From: Leptospira interrogans
Lineage (GTDB): Bacteria; Spirochaetota; Leptospiria; Leptospirales; Leptospiraceae
Direction: 5' to 3'
NCBI RefSeq assembly: GCF_900156205.1
Contig: NZ_FTNA01000014.1
Coordinates: 47,501-108,189 of the forward strand
DNA: 60,689 nucleotides
The position numbers and the translations under genes are program-made. Shown piece after piece: positions 30,315-44,858 of this stretch; within the stretch, counting starts at the first letter, position 1, and the number at the start of each line of letters is the position of its first letter. Below the pieces are notes generated by a model. It ran no database searches, was not told the origin of the DNA, and was given only the letters and a program-made list of their open reading frames with translations.

Positions 30315-30417
30315 TAGAGTTGTTGAAAAATTAATTCGCCATCGATTTCCGTTGTATGGAAACTGTCGATTGAAGTAGTTTTGTTAAACTCCACTATAGA
30401 ATTTTTCAACAACTCTA
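30315..30417 (+). repeat. R1 MITE-like element, copy 5
   Basis: 103 bp with full-length ends TAGAGTTGTTGAAAAATT and AATTTTTCAACAACTCTA. It differs from copy 11 (56395-56497) by what appears to be a single base. It starts 10 bp after the GNAT stop codon. Confidence 0.9.
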
Positions 30418-30450
30418 ATATATTTTCACAAAAGAATCGGTAATTTATAA

Positions 30451-30547
30451 TAGAGTTTTTGAAAATTAATTTTTTGTTTCTTTTTAAATAAAGCGAATGA
30501 ATAATGCTGTTTTGCTAATGTTCGATATGAAATTTTCAACGACTCTA
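30451..30547 (+). repeat. R1 MITE-like element, copy 6, ending at a start codon
   Basis: 97 bp, diverged inside. Left end TAGAGTTTTTGAAAATTAAT, right end GAAATTTTCAACGACTCTA. The last base is immediately followed by the ATG of the secreted-protein gene at 30548. Confidence 0.75.
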
Positions 30548-31192
30548 ATGAAAAAAATCATTCTACTATTCTGTCTTATATCAATTTCAATTTTAAATGC
30601 AGACGAATTAAATACGAAGATCTTAACTGAAGAACAGATTGCGGATTTACCTGCTCCCCAGGTTTTGAGACAAATCCGATCGATAGAAAAAAAACTCCAT
30701 AAACTAAATGAAATACAGATCGGATATTTAGATCGATTGAAAGTAGCTCTTCAATTTAAAAAAGAGGAAGAGACAGATAGTTATAAAGAAGAAAATAAGA
30801 CGGACTATGTTTATTATGATCCTTCTGTAAGTTATATATACAGACAATTGAATGCAAATCTAAACCTGATTCGAAAAGGAGCTAAAAAGACTGAGGTTCT
30901 TAAATACTTAAAAAAAATATATCAATGGGATCGATTAGAAACGGTAGATAATATTGACCCGACGAAGATTCCAATTGTATCGCAGAAAACGGTTTATGAA
31001 AAATATTTCTATACCGAATACACAAAATACTTATATTATAAAGTACATTGTAAAAAGATCGTTCAGGAAGCAGTAGGAGAAGAGTGCGGGCCTTGGCCGG
31101 AATATGAAGAAGAACTAAATCGTATGTTAAAAAAATATAAAATAGATGATACTTCTCCATTAGAAAAAAACTGCGAATGTATAGGTTGTTAA
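30548..31192 (+). CDS. Putative secreted protein, bracketed by R1 elements
   Basis: A 214-aa protein of unknown function. From the ATG at 30548 a clean signal peptide is read (MKKIILLFCLISISILNADE). A start at 30497 would place 17 residues of repeat-derived sequence in front of it, so I reject that. The mature part is highly charged and Tyr-rich (VYYDPSVSYIYRQLNANLNL, YTEYTKYLYYKVHCKK) and ends in a Cys cluster (KNCECIGC). The upstream R1 element ends one base before the ATG and another R1 begins 4 bp after the stop. No ribosome site is seen except whatever the R1 end supplies. Confidence 0.75.
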   Translation: MKKIILLFCLISISILNADELNTKILTEEQIADLPAPQVLRQIRSIEKKLHKLNEIQIGYLDRLKVALQFKKEEETDSYKEENKTDYVYYDPSVSYIYRQLNANLNLIRKGAKKTEVLKYLKKIYQWDRLETVDNIDPTKIPIVSQKTVYEKYFYTEYTKYLYYKVHCKKIVQEAVGEECGPWPEYEEELNRMLKKYKIDDTSPLEKNCECIGC

Positions 31193-31196
31193 ATAT

Positions 31197-31298
31197 TAGA
31201 GTTGTTGGAAATTAATTCTCCATCTGTTTCCGTTGTATTGAAATGGACAATTAAAGCAATTTTGCTAATCTCTATTATAGAATTTTTCAACAACTCTA
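31197..31298 (+). repeat. R1 MITE-like element, copy 7
   Basis: 102 bp. Left end TAGAGTTGTTGGAAATTAAT, right end AATTTTTCAACAACTCTA. It begins 4 bp after the stop codon of the 30548 gene. Confidence 0.85.
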
Positions 31299-31423
31299 TT
31301 GTGATGACTTTTGTTTTCGAATTACCTTATCCAATTTTCGATTTTTAGATCCGGAATTTTATGAAAGTGTTTTTCTTTGTTTGTAACCAACGTATAATTG
31401 AGATACATAGCAGTAGAACCTAT

Positions 31424-31512
31424 TACTCATAACTATATAATAAGGTACCTAATATTTTACATAGAATCAGCGTTTTGTGATAAAATTAACTGAACTCAAT
31501 TTTATAGAGATC
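31424..31512 (+). repeat. R3 89-bp repeat, copy 3
   Basis: Same start (TACTCATAACTATATAAT) and end (TCAATTTTATAGAGATC) as the other two copies and exactly 89 bp. It has a few substitutions, including AACTGAACTC for AACGGTACTC. Confidence 0.82.
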
Positions 31513-31923
31513 AGTAGTAAATCGAAATCTTCGATAAGAGTTTTGAAGGGTCGATTTCAATTCTCCAAATGTTTCTATAATTCTTCTGGTTCTGAAAAAA
31601 GTTGGAATCTGAATCTTACAAATCGATTCCTAAAATGTGGAACTTCCCACAATTTATAAAATAGAAGTTTATAACAATTGAATCTGTCGTATTCAAATGT
31701 AGGAACGATTACAAAACTTAGGTTTGTCTGTAAAAATGATGTGGGAACTACTGCAAATCACGATTTTAAGAACAAATTCTAAAATTGTAGTAACTTTTAT
31801 TTTTAGAAAAATTTTTTTTACGTCAAACTCACGTTAACTTGTAACTTGTCCAAAACCTTAAAAAGTTTTTCCTATATTGACTGAATTGGATTCTATGTGA
31901 AGTTTGTTCCACTCGATTTCTTC

Positions 31924-31954
<31 letters not shown>

Positions 31955-31976
31955 ATGCGAGACTATGTAAAGACCA

Positions 31977-32744
<768 letters not shown>

Positions 32745-32855
32745 CACCTCTTCTTTTCTAATTTTCAAAACAGAGCCTTGAAAAATCCTTTTCCGTTTGG
32801 TGGGATCTGTACATTTAGTGATTTAAACTCCCTCCGAAAAGGACAAATAGGAAAC

Positions 32856-33304
<449 letters not shown>

Positions 33305-33361
33305 TTCGCAAGGTTTTCTTTCCGGAAAAAAATTTTCGGAATCAAAACAGACTTCAAAGAA

Positions 33362-34420
33362 GTGAACCGGATTCTGATTACAGAAGGAGATCCTTGTGGG
33401 ATCGGTCCGGAGATTTTTCTCGATACACTTTCCCTTTTAAAAAAAATCTCTAAAACAAGACCAATCGTCTATTTTCATTCCGGTAAATATTCGCTTCCAA
33501 AAGAATTTGTTTCGATGCCGATGGACGTCGCCGATGTTTCGTCGATCAATGCGGTTTTCAATTCTAAAATTTCAGAGCGTCTTATAGCAGAAGCCTCGTC
33601 CCAAATTTTGAAAAAAGGTTTGTTCTCGATTTCGCATAACGTACTTTCTAAAAAGGAAATTTCTGCTTTGAAATTTGGCAAACCGTCCGCTTTGTCTGGA
33701 AAATCTGCGTTGGCTACTCTTTCTCTTGCAGTGAGATTTCAAAAAGAAGGAGGTGGTGATTTAATCACTCTTCCGTTGAGTAAAGAATGGGTAATTGCTT
33801 CTGGGGCTTCTACGTTTCGAGGTCATACTGAATTTCTCGCGGAAGAATATCGTACTCAGACATTTATGCTGATGTCCGGCAAAGATCTTCAGGTTCTTCC
33901 TTTAACGACTCATGTTCCACTCGTAAAAGTTCCGGAGTTTTTGAAAGAGGTAGATTTAGATTCTCTTGCTGATTCTATTTTTTCTTGTCAGAAAATCGAT
34001 CTCAAAAAACCGATCGTGTTTCTTGGTCTTAACCCACACGCGGGGGAAGGTGGTAAAATAGGAAAGGAAGAAGTCGAGATTCTCGAACCTATAATTCAAT
34101 TCTTAAAGAAAAAAGGTTTAAAAGTAGAAGGGCCCCTTTCCGCTGATTCAATGTTTGGTGAATCTTCTCGAAAAAAATTTGGTCTTCATATAGCCTGTTA
34201 TCACGATCAGGGGCTGATTCCTTTTAAAATGTGGGAGGGAAAAAGGGGTGTAAATCTAACTTTGGGCCTTCCATTTATAAGGGTTTCTCCGGATCATGGA
34301 ACTGCATTTGACATTGCTGGGAAAGGACTTGCAGATTCGACTAGTTTTGTAGAATGCCTGAACCAAGTTGTGAAAGATCTTCAAGCAAAACGTTCTAACA
34401 AAGAAAAGTTTCGTTTGTAG
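33362..34420 (+). CDS. pdxA: 4-hydroxythreonine-4-phosphate dehydrogenase
   Basis: A 352-aa NAD-dependent enzyme of pyridoxal-5-phosphate synthesis (DXP-dependent route), making 3-amino-2-oxopropyl phosphate. It starts at GTG with [20 protein letters not shown]. The metal and substrate motifs [39 protein letters not shown] and [20 protein letters not shown] are all present. Length is usual for the family. Cofactor supply fits PLP enzymes elsewhere (such as DapL), but no gene-level link is implied. It lies 57 bp after bactofilin in the same orientation. Confidence 0.96.
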   Translation: MNRILITEGDPCGIGPEIFLDTLSLLKKISKTRPIVYFHSGKYSLPKEFVSMPMDVADVSSINAVFNSKISERLIAEASSQILKKGLFSISHNVLSKKEISALKFGKPSALSGKSALATLSLAVRFQKEGGGDLITLPLSKEWVIASGASTFRGHTEFLAEEYRTQTFMLMSGKDLQVLPLTTHVPLVKVPEFLKEVDLDSLADSIFSCQKIDLKKPIVFLGLNPHAGEGGKIGKEEVEILEPIIQFLKKKGLKVEGPLSADSMFGESSRKKFGLHIACYHDQGLIPFKMWEGKRGVNLTLGLPFIRVSPDHGTAFDIAGKGLADSTSFVECLNQVVKDLQAKRSNKEKFRL

Positions 34421-34463
34421 GTAAGTTAGAAGTGTCGATGTTAAAAAATAGAAACGAGGTTTT

Positions 34464-34907
34464 ATGCCTGGACTTTTAGAACAAATCGTATTTCCAATTT
34501 TCCTTTTTTGGTTTTGCGGATTGACTTTGGTTTTGTTTCGTTCCGATTTTGAATTCGTTTGGAAGATCGTTTTTGTTTTCGTTTTTATCTTTTATTTTTT
34601 TCAGTATTTTCCGGAACTCAAAACAAGTTATGAACGTCTGACTCAAAGTTATCCTGTGGAAATTGTTTCTTGGGTTTACGGAATCGGAAAAGGTTTTTAT
34701 TTTTTTCTTTTGTTTTTATGGCCTGTGGCCTTATTGAGAATTTTTTATTCCGCTTCTCCCCAAATCGGTAGATCTCTTGCAAAAACTCTTGTGAGTGCGA
34801 CTTTGTTTTACTGGTGTGGATTTTTACTCTACAATCATTTTTCAAATGAAGTGGATAATTTTTTTAATACCACCTTTCTGAAATTCTTAAACTTTTCCAT
34901 AAAATGA
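34464..34907 (+). CDS. Hypothetical integral membrane protein
   Basis: A 147-aa protein, mostly hydrophobic. Segments likely to span the membrane are about 8-24 ([17 protein letters not shown]), 32-47 ([16 protein letters not shown]), 74-92 ([19 protein letters not shown]) and 108-124 ([17 protein letters not shown]). No family recognised. The ATG is preceded by GAGG. It sits between pdxA (43 bp) and a TPR gene (18 bp) in the same direction, so it is probably co-transcribed. Confidence 0.75.
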   Translation: MPGLLEQIVFPIFLFWFCGLTLVLFRSDFEFVWKIVFVFVFIFYFFQYFPELKTSYERLTQSYPVEIVSWVYGIGKGFYFFLLFLWPVALLRIFYSASPQIGRSLAKTLVSATLFYWCGFLLYNHFSNEVDNFFNTTFLKFLNFSIK

Positions 34908-34925
34908 ACGTCGTCTAAAGTATAG

Positions 34926-35426
<501 letters not shown>

Positions 35427-35895
35427 TGTAGATTTGGCTCTTTGTATTTTAAGGTGAGTTCAACGTAAGAAAATTTAGGCGAATCCAGCTTGTGCTGTTG
35501 GATCCACCGGGAAATTCAGCAAGTTCTTCCCTATGGATCTTATGCACGCAATCTGAGATCCTATTTGACTTGTTCCACGGCGTTTTTTGCGCTCATGTCG
35601 TACTCGTAAACGACTCTTTAAGGATTCTACAAATACTTTTGCGAAAAAGCTTTGAGTCCTACATAAACATTATGTAATGCACTAACTAATCCTTAGTATG
35701 TACCTGTAACGCGCCCATAGGAAGCGTTACATAAGTATTTGCCTATGCAGTCTGAGATCCTATTAAACTTGTTCCACGGCGTTTTTTGCGCTCATGTCGT
35801 ATTTGTAACGCTCTTTAAGGATTGCTACAAACGCTTTTACGAAAAGTTCCGTGTTCTACATAAACATTATGTAATGCACTAACTAATCCTTAGTA
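35427..35895. other. Intergenic region with tandem duplication next to tRNA
   Basis: 469 bp between the TPR gene and tRNA-Arg. It starts with an R5 motif (about 35450-35470), followed by the two copies of a ~153-bp direct repeat described separately. The open frame 35492-35677 lies inside the first copy and is not credible. Confidence 0.6.
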
Positions 35896-35902
35896 TGTAC
35901 CT
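35552..35902 (-). repeat. Two direct copies of a ~153-bp segment abutting tRNA-Arg
   Basis: Copy A is 35552-35705 and copy B 35751-35902, period 199 bp. Both start TCTGAGATCCTATT, share CTTGTTCCACGGCGTTTTTT and GCGCTCATGTCGTA, and end TAATCCTTAGTATGTACCT. The last bases of copy B are the 3' end of the tRNA gene, so copy A carries only a 7- to 8-nt tRNA 3' tag. Each copy includes a small hairpin ACATAA-ACA-TTATGT. Confidence 0.85.
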
Positions 35903-35967
35903 ACCGGGACTCGAACCCGGACCACAGGCTCCGGAGGCCTGTACTCTATCCGTTGAGCTATAGGTAC
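35896..35967 (-). tRNA. tRNA-Arg (anticodon CCG)
   Basis: The minus strand folds as a cloverleaf. The acceptor stem is GTACCTA/TAGGTAC, the D arm GCTC...GAGT, and the anticodon stem CAGGC/GCCTG around loop CTCCGGA with anticodon CCG. The T arm is CCGGG/CCCGG with loop TTCGAGT. The discriminator is A and the CCA end is not encoded. It reads arginine codon CGG. It is short (72 nt) with a 4-nt variable loop. Confidence 0.95.
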
Positions 35968-36085
35968 GTTTACAAATGAGTTTTGTGGAGAGTCTTGTGT
36001 TGTCAAATGGAAACCCGAATAGGGCAGAAAGTCCTTGAAAAAGGAATCGGGTATGAAATCGTCTTCCTGAAGATAGAGGTTAGAG

Positions 36086-36472
36086 ATGAAGGTTTCGTTT
36101 CTGAATACATGGAAAGAACTTTTTTTACACGGGTTAGTTTCCGTTTTAATGTTGATTTTTGCATTTGGATTTTTCAATCCGATCTTTTCAGTCAGTGAAG
36201 AGGAAGAAGAAAGGCTTTTGGAAAAAGCACTCGTAGAAAGTGCAATTACTCCAGGACAAAAACAAGCGATTGCAAATTATCTTAAGGCGACTGCCGTAGC
36301 TAAAAGAGCTAGAGCCAGCGAACTGAGAGAGTTGGCAAAACTTTCCAGAGGAGAAAAATTTCTTCAAGCAAGAGTTCGAAAAGAAAAGTTATTTAAAATG
36401 GCAGATTCATTAGATCGCCAAGCAGATCGTCATGAAGTTACTCTCAAGGAATTTCAGATCGAAAGTCGTTGA
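36086..36472 (+). CDS. Hypothetical protein with N-terminal membrane anchor
   Basis: A 128-aa protein. A single hydrophobic segment at about 12-33 (ELFLHGLVSVLMLIFAFGFF) is followed by an acidic stretch (SEEEEERLLEKALVES) and a long charged helix rich in Ala, Arg and Lys (ATAVAKRARASELRELAKLS; FLQARVRKEKLFKMADSLDR). This resembles an inner-membrane-anchored coiled coil. No family recognised. The ATG at 36086 follows AGAGGTTAGAG. It is divergent from tRNA-Arg. Its TGA stop overlaps an ATG (ATGA-like), which opens a 24-codon frame. Confidence 0.72.
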   Translation: MKVSFLNTWKELFLHGLVSVLMLIFAFGFFNPIFSVSEEEEERLLEKALVESAITPGQKQAIANYLKATAVAKRARASELRELAKLSRGEKFLQARVRKEKLFKMADSLDRQADRHEVTLKEFQIESR

Positions 36473-36506
36473 TGATTCGTCAAGATAAGAAATCTGAAAA
36501 TCCTAA

Positions 36507-36608
36507 ATGGCTTATAGAAAAAAGCAGGCCAATCACGAAAAATTAAAAGTCTGGAAGAATTGGATCGATCAAAACCGTCACCATTTAGAGTGTCCGATAT
36601 TCAAATGA
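36507..36608 (+). CDS. Possible 33-aa small basic protein
   Basis: A short open frame, MAYRKKQANHEKLKVWKNWI followed by DQNRHHLECPIFK, with a protein-like composition. It starts 35 bp after the 36086 gene. There is no clear ribosome site, and it overlaps a 24-codon frame (36472-36546) that starts at the upstream stop. It could equally be the N-terminal remnant of a longer gene. I cannot tell whether it is expressed. Confidence 0.3.
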   Translation: MAYRKKQANHEKLKVWKNWIDQNRHHLECPIFK

Positions 36609-36618
36609 TAAAAAATTG

Positions 36619-37562
36619 TTAAATATCGTATTCTTGTTTAAATAATCCAGGAAATTTTTCCTGGATTATTTTTAGGAGTTCATTTTTATCAATAAGTTTA
36701 TAATTAGGTGATATACTCCATCTTTCAAGTTTCCCTGATATAAGTTCTGGATCCGGTAAGTTTTGATAGTCTTTTAAAAATTCAGTCTTTGGTAATTTAA
36801 ATTCAATCTTATGAGGTTCTTTACAATTGATTGCTATCAAGAAACTCTTAATATTAGATATCAATAAAGATAGAATTTGAATTTCACTAAATAATCTATC
36901 TGGATTCCACTGAGAAAAAATCTTACTTGTTGATAAGTGATATTTGTTATTTTTCGATAATCTTTCTATTTTTCTAAAAGTTGAGCCGTAATCTCCGCCG
37001 TTAATTTTTACTTTATTTTCTAAAGGACCGATTTCAATTTGAAATGATCCAAATTTATTTCGTAAAGAATGTTTTATGGAATTATATTCGAGGAAATACG
37101 TTTCTGAATTAAATCGATCTGCAAGTTCGATTACTGTCTTTAGAATAACTTCTTTTGAAAATGAATTAAAAAAATCTAAACCAAAGTGTATTTTGTTTAG
37201 AATTGATTCCCAGTTCGGTTTAACATCTGAAAATTTTCGAAAGAAAGGAATCTCTGATTGGGTTTTTCTAATTAATTCCCTTAAATCTTTTGGAGTGTAT
37301 AACAATAACCATACATTTATAGCATCATATCCTTGCATCGAGGCGAATAGTATGGAGAAAAAGTGTTCTAAGCAGTGACTATGTAAAAGACGTATTGAAA
37401 TTGCAAAGTCTTTATCTTTTTTTCTTTTGAATTCTTTATATATTATCCTTGATGTTTTTTCAAAGTAGTTATACTTTCTATATATTCTAAATTTTCCATA
37501 TCTATATTTTCTCCGTGATACAAATATGGTTCTTCATCTACAAACAAATAAACACTTTGCAT
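36619..37562 (-). pseudogene. Frameshifted hypothetical gene (about 314 codons if repaired)
   Basis: The start is ATG at 37562 with TAGGAA 8-9 bp upstream. It reads MQSVYLFVDEEPYLYHGENI and on to ITTLKKHQG, then a TAA at 37443. A second open frame, one base shifted, takes over at the A6 run and continues without a stop as TSRIIYKEFKRKKDKDFAIS, SIRLLHSHCLEHFFSILFAS and so on to the end at 36619. Adding one A to the run (A7) joins the two halves. The downstream half can also start at ATG 37338 as a 239-aa protein. The product is unknown, with no recognised domain. Slippage at the A-run, mutation or sequencing error are all possible. Confidence 0.7.
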
Positions 37563-37810
37563 TTTATTGATTCCTATTTAAAGAAATACGTCCATCAAAC
37601 AACAATTTTGTGCGGAAATTTGATTGGGTGAATTATTTTTAGATTCTATAAAAAATTTGCCTAAAACTTTAGAACATCATTTTTGAATCTTCAATAAATA
37701 TTGAAGTTTGCACAAAAAACGTTGCATTGAATAATTTGAAAATTTTTAATATTCCATTTTTTGAATTTATGCAGGAGCTTAGCCTCTTGTTTTATGGTTA
37801 CTCAAAGACT

Positions 37811-38425
37811 CTAAGATTTACTTTTGATGTTTGTGAGAAAAATTTCCAAACATTCTTGAACGATTTGATTTTGGTTTTTATTGCCGTCGATTCGGATCGT
37901 ATCTTTGGGGAGAATTTTCTCGTAAGCTGAACGGATTTTTTCAAGCTGAGCTAACGTTTCAAATCTTTCTTTACCTTCCTTTCTTCGGTTTAGTCTTTCA
38001 AGGGCTATAGAAGGACTTAAATCTAAATAAAATAAAAGATCCGGGATTTTGAAATTTCGATTTAGATTTTTTTTAAGAATCATTTCAGGAGACAAATCGT
38101 CTCCACTTTGATAGGCGGCTGTAGAATACATATAACGATCGAGTAAAACGTTTTTGTCTGAGTTCAAAGCGGGAAGAATATTTTGTTTTAAAGATTCTTC
38201 TCTATCGTTTAAAAAGGCCTCGATTTGTTCTTCTTTTCCAAGTTCGATTTCTCCTCTGAGAAACTTTCTAAGATATTTTCCGGTTTCCAGATTTGTAGGT
38301 TCGGTAAAAGCTGCAGAGGGAATTCCAAGTTCAATGAGTTTTTCGGTTAACGATTTGCAAAGTGTAGATTTGCCACTTCCATCAATTCCTTCAAAAACTA
38401 CAAAGATTGGTTTTTTATTCTTCAT
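37811..38425 (-). CDS. tmk: Thymidylate kinase
   Basis: A 204-aa P-loop kinase that phosphorylates dTMP to dTDP. The Walker A motif is [11 protein letters not shown] (about 11-21). The DR(Y/X) motif is [14 protein letters not shown] (about 94-107), which contains the thymine-contacting residues. The LID region is [13 protein letters not shown] (about 144-156). The ATG at 38425 gives the normal length. It is divergent from the truncated HtrA-like gene and convergent with the frameshifted gene. Essential for DNA synthesis. Confidence 0.96.
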   Translation of the reverse strand: MKNKKPIFVVFEGIDGSGKSTLCKSLTEKLIELGIPSAAFTEPTNLETGKYLRKFLRGEIELGKEEQIEAFLNDREESLKQNILPALNSDKNVLLDRYMYSTAAYQSGDDLSPEMILKKNLNRNFKIPDLLFYLDLSPSIALERLNRRKEGKERFETLAQLEKIRSAYEKILPKDTIRIDGNKNQNQIVQECLEIFLTNIKSKS

Positions 38426-38534
38426 TCTAACGGTTCCGATTCAATTCTTGACAAAGATGGATTCGTATAAAATCATTCTTATATCTACAGACATTGGATT
38501 TTTTAGAAATTAGGAATCCAATGAAAATTCCTTT

Positions 38535-39158
38535 ATGAATCTATATTTTTCAATTCTGAAACTTTTCGGATTGGTTGTTTATTTAGGATTTTTTTCTTTT
38601 GATTGTTCTTCTCAAATTCAACAAATAAAAACGACCGAAACGGAAATCAAACAGGAAATTTCTTCCGCAGATTTAATCACCCCTCAATCTAAGGATAAAA
38701 TTAGAGTACATCATATTTTTGAAGAAGTTTATCCTACTTCTTCTGCAAGTTCAGTTTCAATTGTTACCGAAAAAATTCTGAAGTCTAAATCGTTGTCTTC
38801 TAAGGGTGGGCATTTTCTAGAAAAAACTTTTGTGATTTTAGGTTATGGGATTGTTCTCAATCAGCAAGGTTATATTTTAACGAACTCTCACGTAATTGGA
38901 ACTTATGATCATCTTCTCGTAAAATCTAAATCCGGTAAATTTTATGAAGCGATTGTAATTGGTCAGGATAAAAAAAACGATTTAGCGATTTTGCAAGTAA
39001 CTCCAGACGAAGATATAGTTCCTGTGGAAAAGTTGGACTACTATACTCTTCAAAGAGGAGAGGCGGCGATCCGTAAATATATCCATGCAAAAAACCAGAT
39101 GAAAAAACATCGAGATCCGAAAGTTAAAATGAAAGTTCACCATGGTTCTTCTTTATAA
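38535..39158 (+). CDS. Truncated HtrA-like trypsin-family protein, putative lipoprotein
   Basis: A 207-aa protein clearly paralogous to the HtrA encoded next to it: [40 protein letters not shown] and [19 protein letters not shown] align with the first half of the protease domain. The catalytic His (H119) and Asp (D149) are kept. The sequence then diverges ([20 protein letters not shown]) and stops before the GNSGG serine loop and PDZ domain. It is therefore unlikely to be an active protease. The N-terminus has a lipoprotein-like signal ([11 protein letters not shown]). It may bind peptides or be a decaying duplicate. Confidence 0.82.
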   Translation: MNLYFSILKLFGLVVYLGFFSFDCSSQIQQIKTTETEIKQEISSADLITPQSKDKIRVHHIFEEVYPTSSASSVSIVTEKILKSKSLSSKGGHFLEKTFVILGYGIVLNQQGYILTNSHVIGTYDHLLVKSKSGKFYEAIVIGQDKKNDLAILQVTPDEDIVPVEKLDYYTLQRGEAAIRKYIHAKNQMKKHRDPKVKMKVHHGSSL

Positions 39159-39379
39159 TTCTCTCGTTTTTATACTAGGAAAACGGAAACTCTTTTTTAA
39201 GCTTACGGTCTAACGATTAAAGACGAAAGAATTCTTCTCTCTTTCGTCTTAATTAATTCTTTGAACCGAATGTGTGTACTCTGGGAAGACTCGCTTCTAA
39301 ATCTAACTTGACAGTCACGGAAGCGAGTCGATCCTTTTAGTACCCAAGCGGATATTCATTTTCAGAGGGATCGAATTCA

Positions 39380-42464
<3,085 letters not shown>

Positions 42465-42551
42465 CCTTTTTAAAATCTCTAGATTCGATCCATTTAAGCA
42501 CCGCTTTGTTAATAGCCGATTCCCTGAAAAAGAAACTTATTATCTGTGCAT

Positions 42552-42843
42552 ATGATAGAAATATTAGAAAAATTGCATCCGATTTCAATTTTTATCTTTG
42601 TTCGTTCGTAGAGAAAAAACGAAATTGATAACATTCGATCAATTATTTCGTCTTTTAACAAATTTTGAAGTGAAACATTGGGTAAGGGAGCTTATAAAAT
42701 TTGCGGAAGAAAAACTGGAGATCATCGGAATTTCCGAATTTCATGATAATTATTTTCTTGAGATAGGAAAACGAGTTCCTGTTGAAAACAAAAAATATCA
42801 CCTAATTCACGTTCATTGGAGGAACGTTTTTAGAATTTCGTAA
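42552..42843 (+). pseudogene. Possible small gene broken by a 4-bp duplication
   Basis: From ATG 42552 the frame reads [19 protein letters not shown] and stops. The next frame continues from [20 protein letters not shown] to the end KYHLIHVHWRNVFRIS. The junction holds a tandem TTCGTTCG at 42601-42608; removing one TTCG joins both parts into a 95-aa protein. The downstream part can also be read alone from a TTG at 42598 (81 aa), without a ribosome site. No family recognised. The inference depends on the repair and is weak. Confidence 0.4.
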
Positions 42844-42847
42844 TAAA

Positions 42848-43000
42848 TTATTTCTTTGCAGGTGGATCTTCAAAAGTTCCGTCTGGATGAATTCTTCCCA
42901 AAACTCGATTGGATTGACTTTCAATGGATAATCTGAAAATGATCGGTCCAATTTTCGGAATCTTTTGAAATTCCTCTGAGTTTGCAATTTGTTTCCAAAC
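42848..43000 (-). pseudogene. C-terminal remnant of an unknown protein
   Basis: A 50-codon stretch closed by TAA, reading VWKQIANSEEFQKIPKIGPI, IFRLSIESQSNRVLGRIHPD and GTFEDPPAKK. It is strongly protein-like, but an in-frame TAA immediately precedes it and it has no start codon. It lies between the small broken gene and the histidine kinase, whose stop is 23 bp away. I take it as the tail of a deleted gene. Parent protein not recognised. Confidence 0.4.
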
Positions 43001-43022
43001 TTAGAATGTAAAAACTAATGCA

Positions 43023-44858
43023 TTAGTAAATTGGAATATTCAATTCAAATAAATTTTCGGAGTCCATAGAATGAAAGTTGTAGTTCGCTCCTAACTTTTT
43101 ACATCTCATTTGAATGTTGCTCATTCCGATTCCCGAAGGTTCTTCTAAATTGATTTTAAATTTTTTTCCGTCGTCGAACACTTTTAAAACCAAATTTTTA
43201 TTTTCTTTGTACCAAAAAATTCTAATATTTTTTGCTTCGGAATGTCTGAGTATGTTTGACATGATTTCCAGAAAAATTTTTTGAATGTGTAGGCATTGAT
43301 CGAGATGAATTAAATCTGAAACTTCTTCTATCTGTGTTGTGACGTTTATAATTCCGGTGCCACCGATTCTTTCCGCGTATCTATATATAACGTCTTCTAC
43401 TAGTTCTTTATTGTTTCCCTGATGGTGCATTAAAAAAACGATGTCTCTTACGTTCGAGATAAGGTGGCTTACTTCCGTTTTGAGTTTTTTCAATGTAGGA
43501 TCGTTTTTATCTTTGGATTCTAATTCAAAAAGAATCGCAGTCAACTCAGAACCGATGGAATCGTGAATATCAGAGGCAATCCTCTCTCTTTCTTGGGCCT
43601 GTAGTTTTAATTGTTTGTTGTATTTGATTTGTAGTTGTGCAAATTCTTTTGTTTTCTCTAAATCTTTTGTAAATCTAGAAGATATAATATAAGAATTTAA
43701 TGCGACAAAGGCCACAAGTCCCAGAGGAAAACTATAAGGATATAAGGTGTAAATTTCGTATAAACCATAGATTCCATCGTTCATCATAGTAAACGCAAAA
43801 ACAAAACCAGTAAAAAGTTCTTTGGCTTTAAAGGCAGCAGTCGCTGTACCTAAAATCAAAACTAAAGCATAAAACGGAGGAAAATACATAAACCAAGAAT
43901 AAAAAGAAATTATATTACGTTCGTTGAATGTAAAAATTCCTAAAAGGAAAACTGTGTTAGTTCCGATAGAAATTTGTATCCATTTCCGACTAAACTGAAC
44001 CGGAAACATTTTTTGTAACATCCAGAAAGAAGTGGGAAAAAACGCAACTTCGCAAAAAAATTTGATCCGCAATCTCAAATCTAAAGAAAGCCCGGGAAGG
44101 GCCGTAAATTGAAATTCTGAAGTAATAAATGAATATCCGGAAACTAAAAAACAAAACACTGCAAAGTAGAGAGGAATTGAATCTTGTTTATAAGAAAAAA
44201 AGAATACGATATGATAAATTCCGAAAGAAAAAATAACTACTATCAGAATGATTTCTCTCCATTCTTCTTTTTTCTGATCGAAGTCTATTGTATTGCTGTT
44301 ACCAATCAAAAAAGGTTTTCTAATTCCTCCTTTGAGATAATTACCTTTGAAGGTAGAAACGTTTACCGTGATGTAAAAATCTCCGGAGGATACGGGGATG
44401 TTTGTAATTAAAGGATGAGCTAAAAATAAAGTTTCTACAGAATTGGTTCCTACAAAACCGTTTGAATATACTTTTTGATTGTCTAAATAGACTTCATAAA
44501 CACCCGGAAGTCTAGGAATTCTAATTTTAAAATTTTTATTTATACATTCGCATAACACGCGCAGACGATAAGTCGCATAACCTTCTGGAGTGAAGTTCGG
44601 ATCATAGTCTCTCCAAATTCCTGGAACTGGAAAATAAGAAGTATTTTTTGGAGTTGTAAAATTTCCGTGTGTAAGTTCTTTCCAATAGAACTCCCAATTA
44701 CCATCCAGTTGTACGGTATTTTTTTCTAGGTTGAATTTTCGAAGGTCGATTACACCTTGTTTTGCAGTTTGTTGAAAAACAGGTGGAAAAGAGCAATTGG
44801 TAAAAAATGAAATAAATATAAGAAAATTAAAAAATACGAATGTCCTTATGCAAAACAT
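43023..44858 (-). CDS. Sensor histidine kinase with 7TMR-DISM-type sensor
   Basis: A 611-aa membrane kinase. After a signal or lipobox-like segment ([13 protein letters not shown]) comes an extracytoplasmic beta-rich domain (about 35-190; [33 protein letters not shown], the 7TMR-DISMED2 pattern). Seven hydrophobic helices follow (about 203-395). The dimerisation box is [20 protein letters not shown] with phospho-acceptor H432. The HATPase domain is at the end ([39 protein letters not shown]), the HisKA_3/NarX type. It starts directly after the stop of the response regulator gene, so the two form one unit. Confidence 0.9.
   Translation of the reverse strand: MFCIRTFVFFNFLIFISFFTNCSFPPVFQQTAKQGVIDLRKFNLEKNTVQLDGNWEFYWKELTHGNFTTPKNTSYFPVPGIWRDYDPNFTPEGYATYRLRVLCECINKNFKIRIPRLPGVYEVYLDNQKVYSNGFVGTNSVETLFLAHPLITNIPVSSGDFYITVNVSTFKGNYLKGGIRKPFLIGNSNTIDFDQKKEEWREIILIVVIFSFGIYHIVFFFSYKQDSIPLYFAVFCFLVSGYSFITSEFQFTALPGLSLDLRLRIKFFCEVAFFPTSFWMLQKMFPVQFSRKWIQISIGTNTVFLLGIFTFNERNIISFYSWFMYFPPFYALVLILGTATAAFKAKELFTGFVFAFTMMNDGIYGLYEIYTLYPYSFPLGLVAFVALNSYIISSRFTKDLEKTKEFAQLQIKYNKQLKLQAQERERIASDIHDSIGSELTAILFELESKDKNDPTLKKLKTEVSHLISNVRDIVFLMHHQGNNKELVEDVIYRYAERIGGTGIINVTTQIEEVSDLIHLDQCLHIQKIFLEIMSNILRHSEAKNIRIFWYKENKNLVLKVFDDGKKFKINLEEPSGIGMSNIQMRCKKLGANYNFHSMDSENLFELNIPIY

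Noticed and set aside
36472..36546. 24-codon frame overlapping the stop of the 36086 gene
   Set aside because: Too short to support; it competes with the 33-aa frame at 36507, and neither has a ribosome site.
37440..37470. Programmed -1 ribosomal frameshift at the A6 run
   Set aside because: In the upstream frame the codons are TTG AAA AAA CAT, which is not the canonical X XXY YYZ arrangement, and no downstream stem is obvious. A changed run length is simpler.
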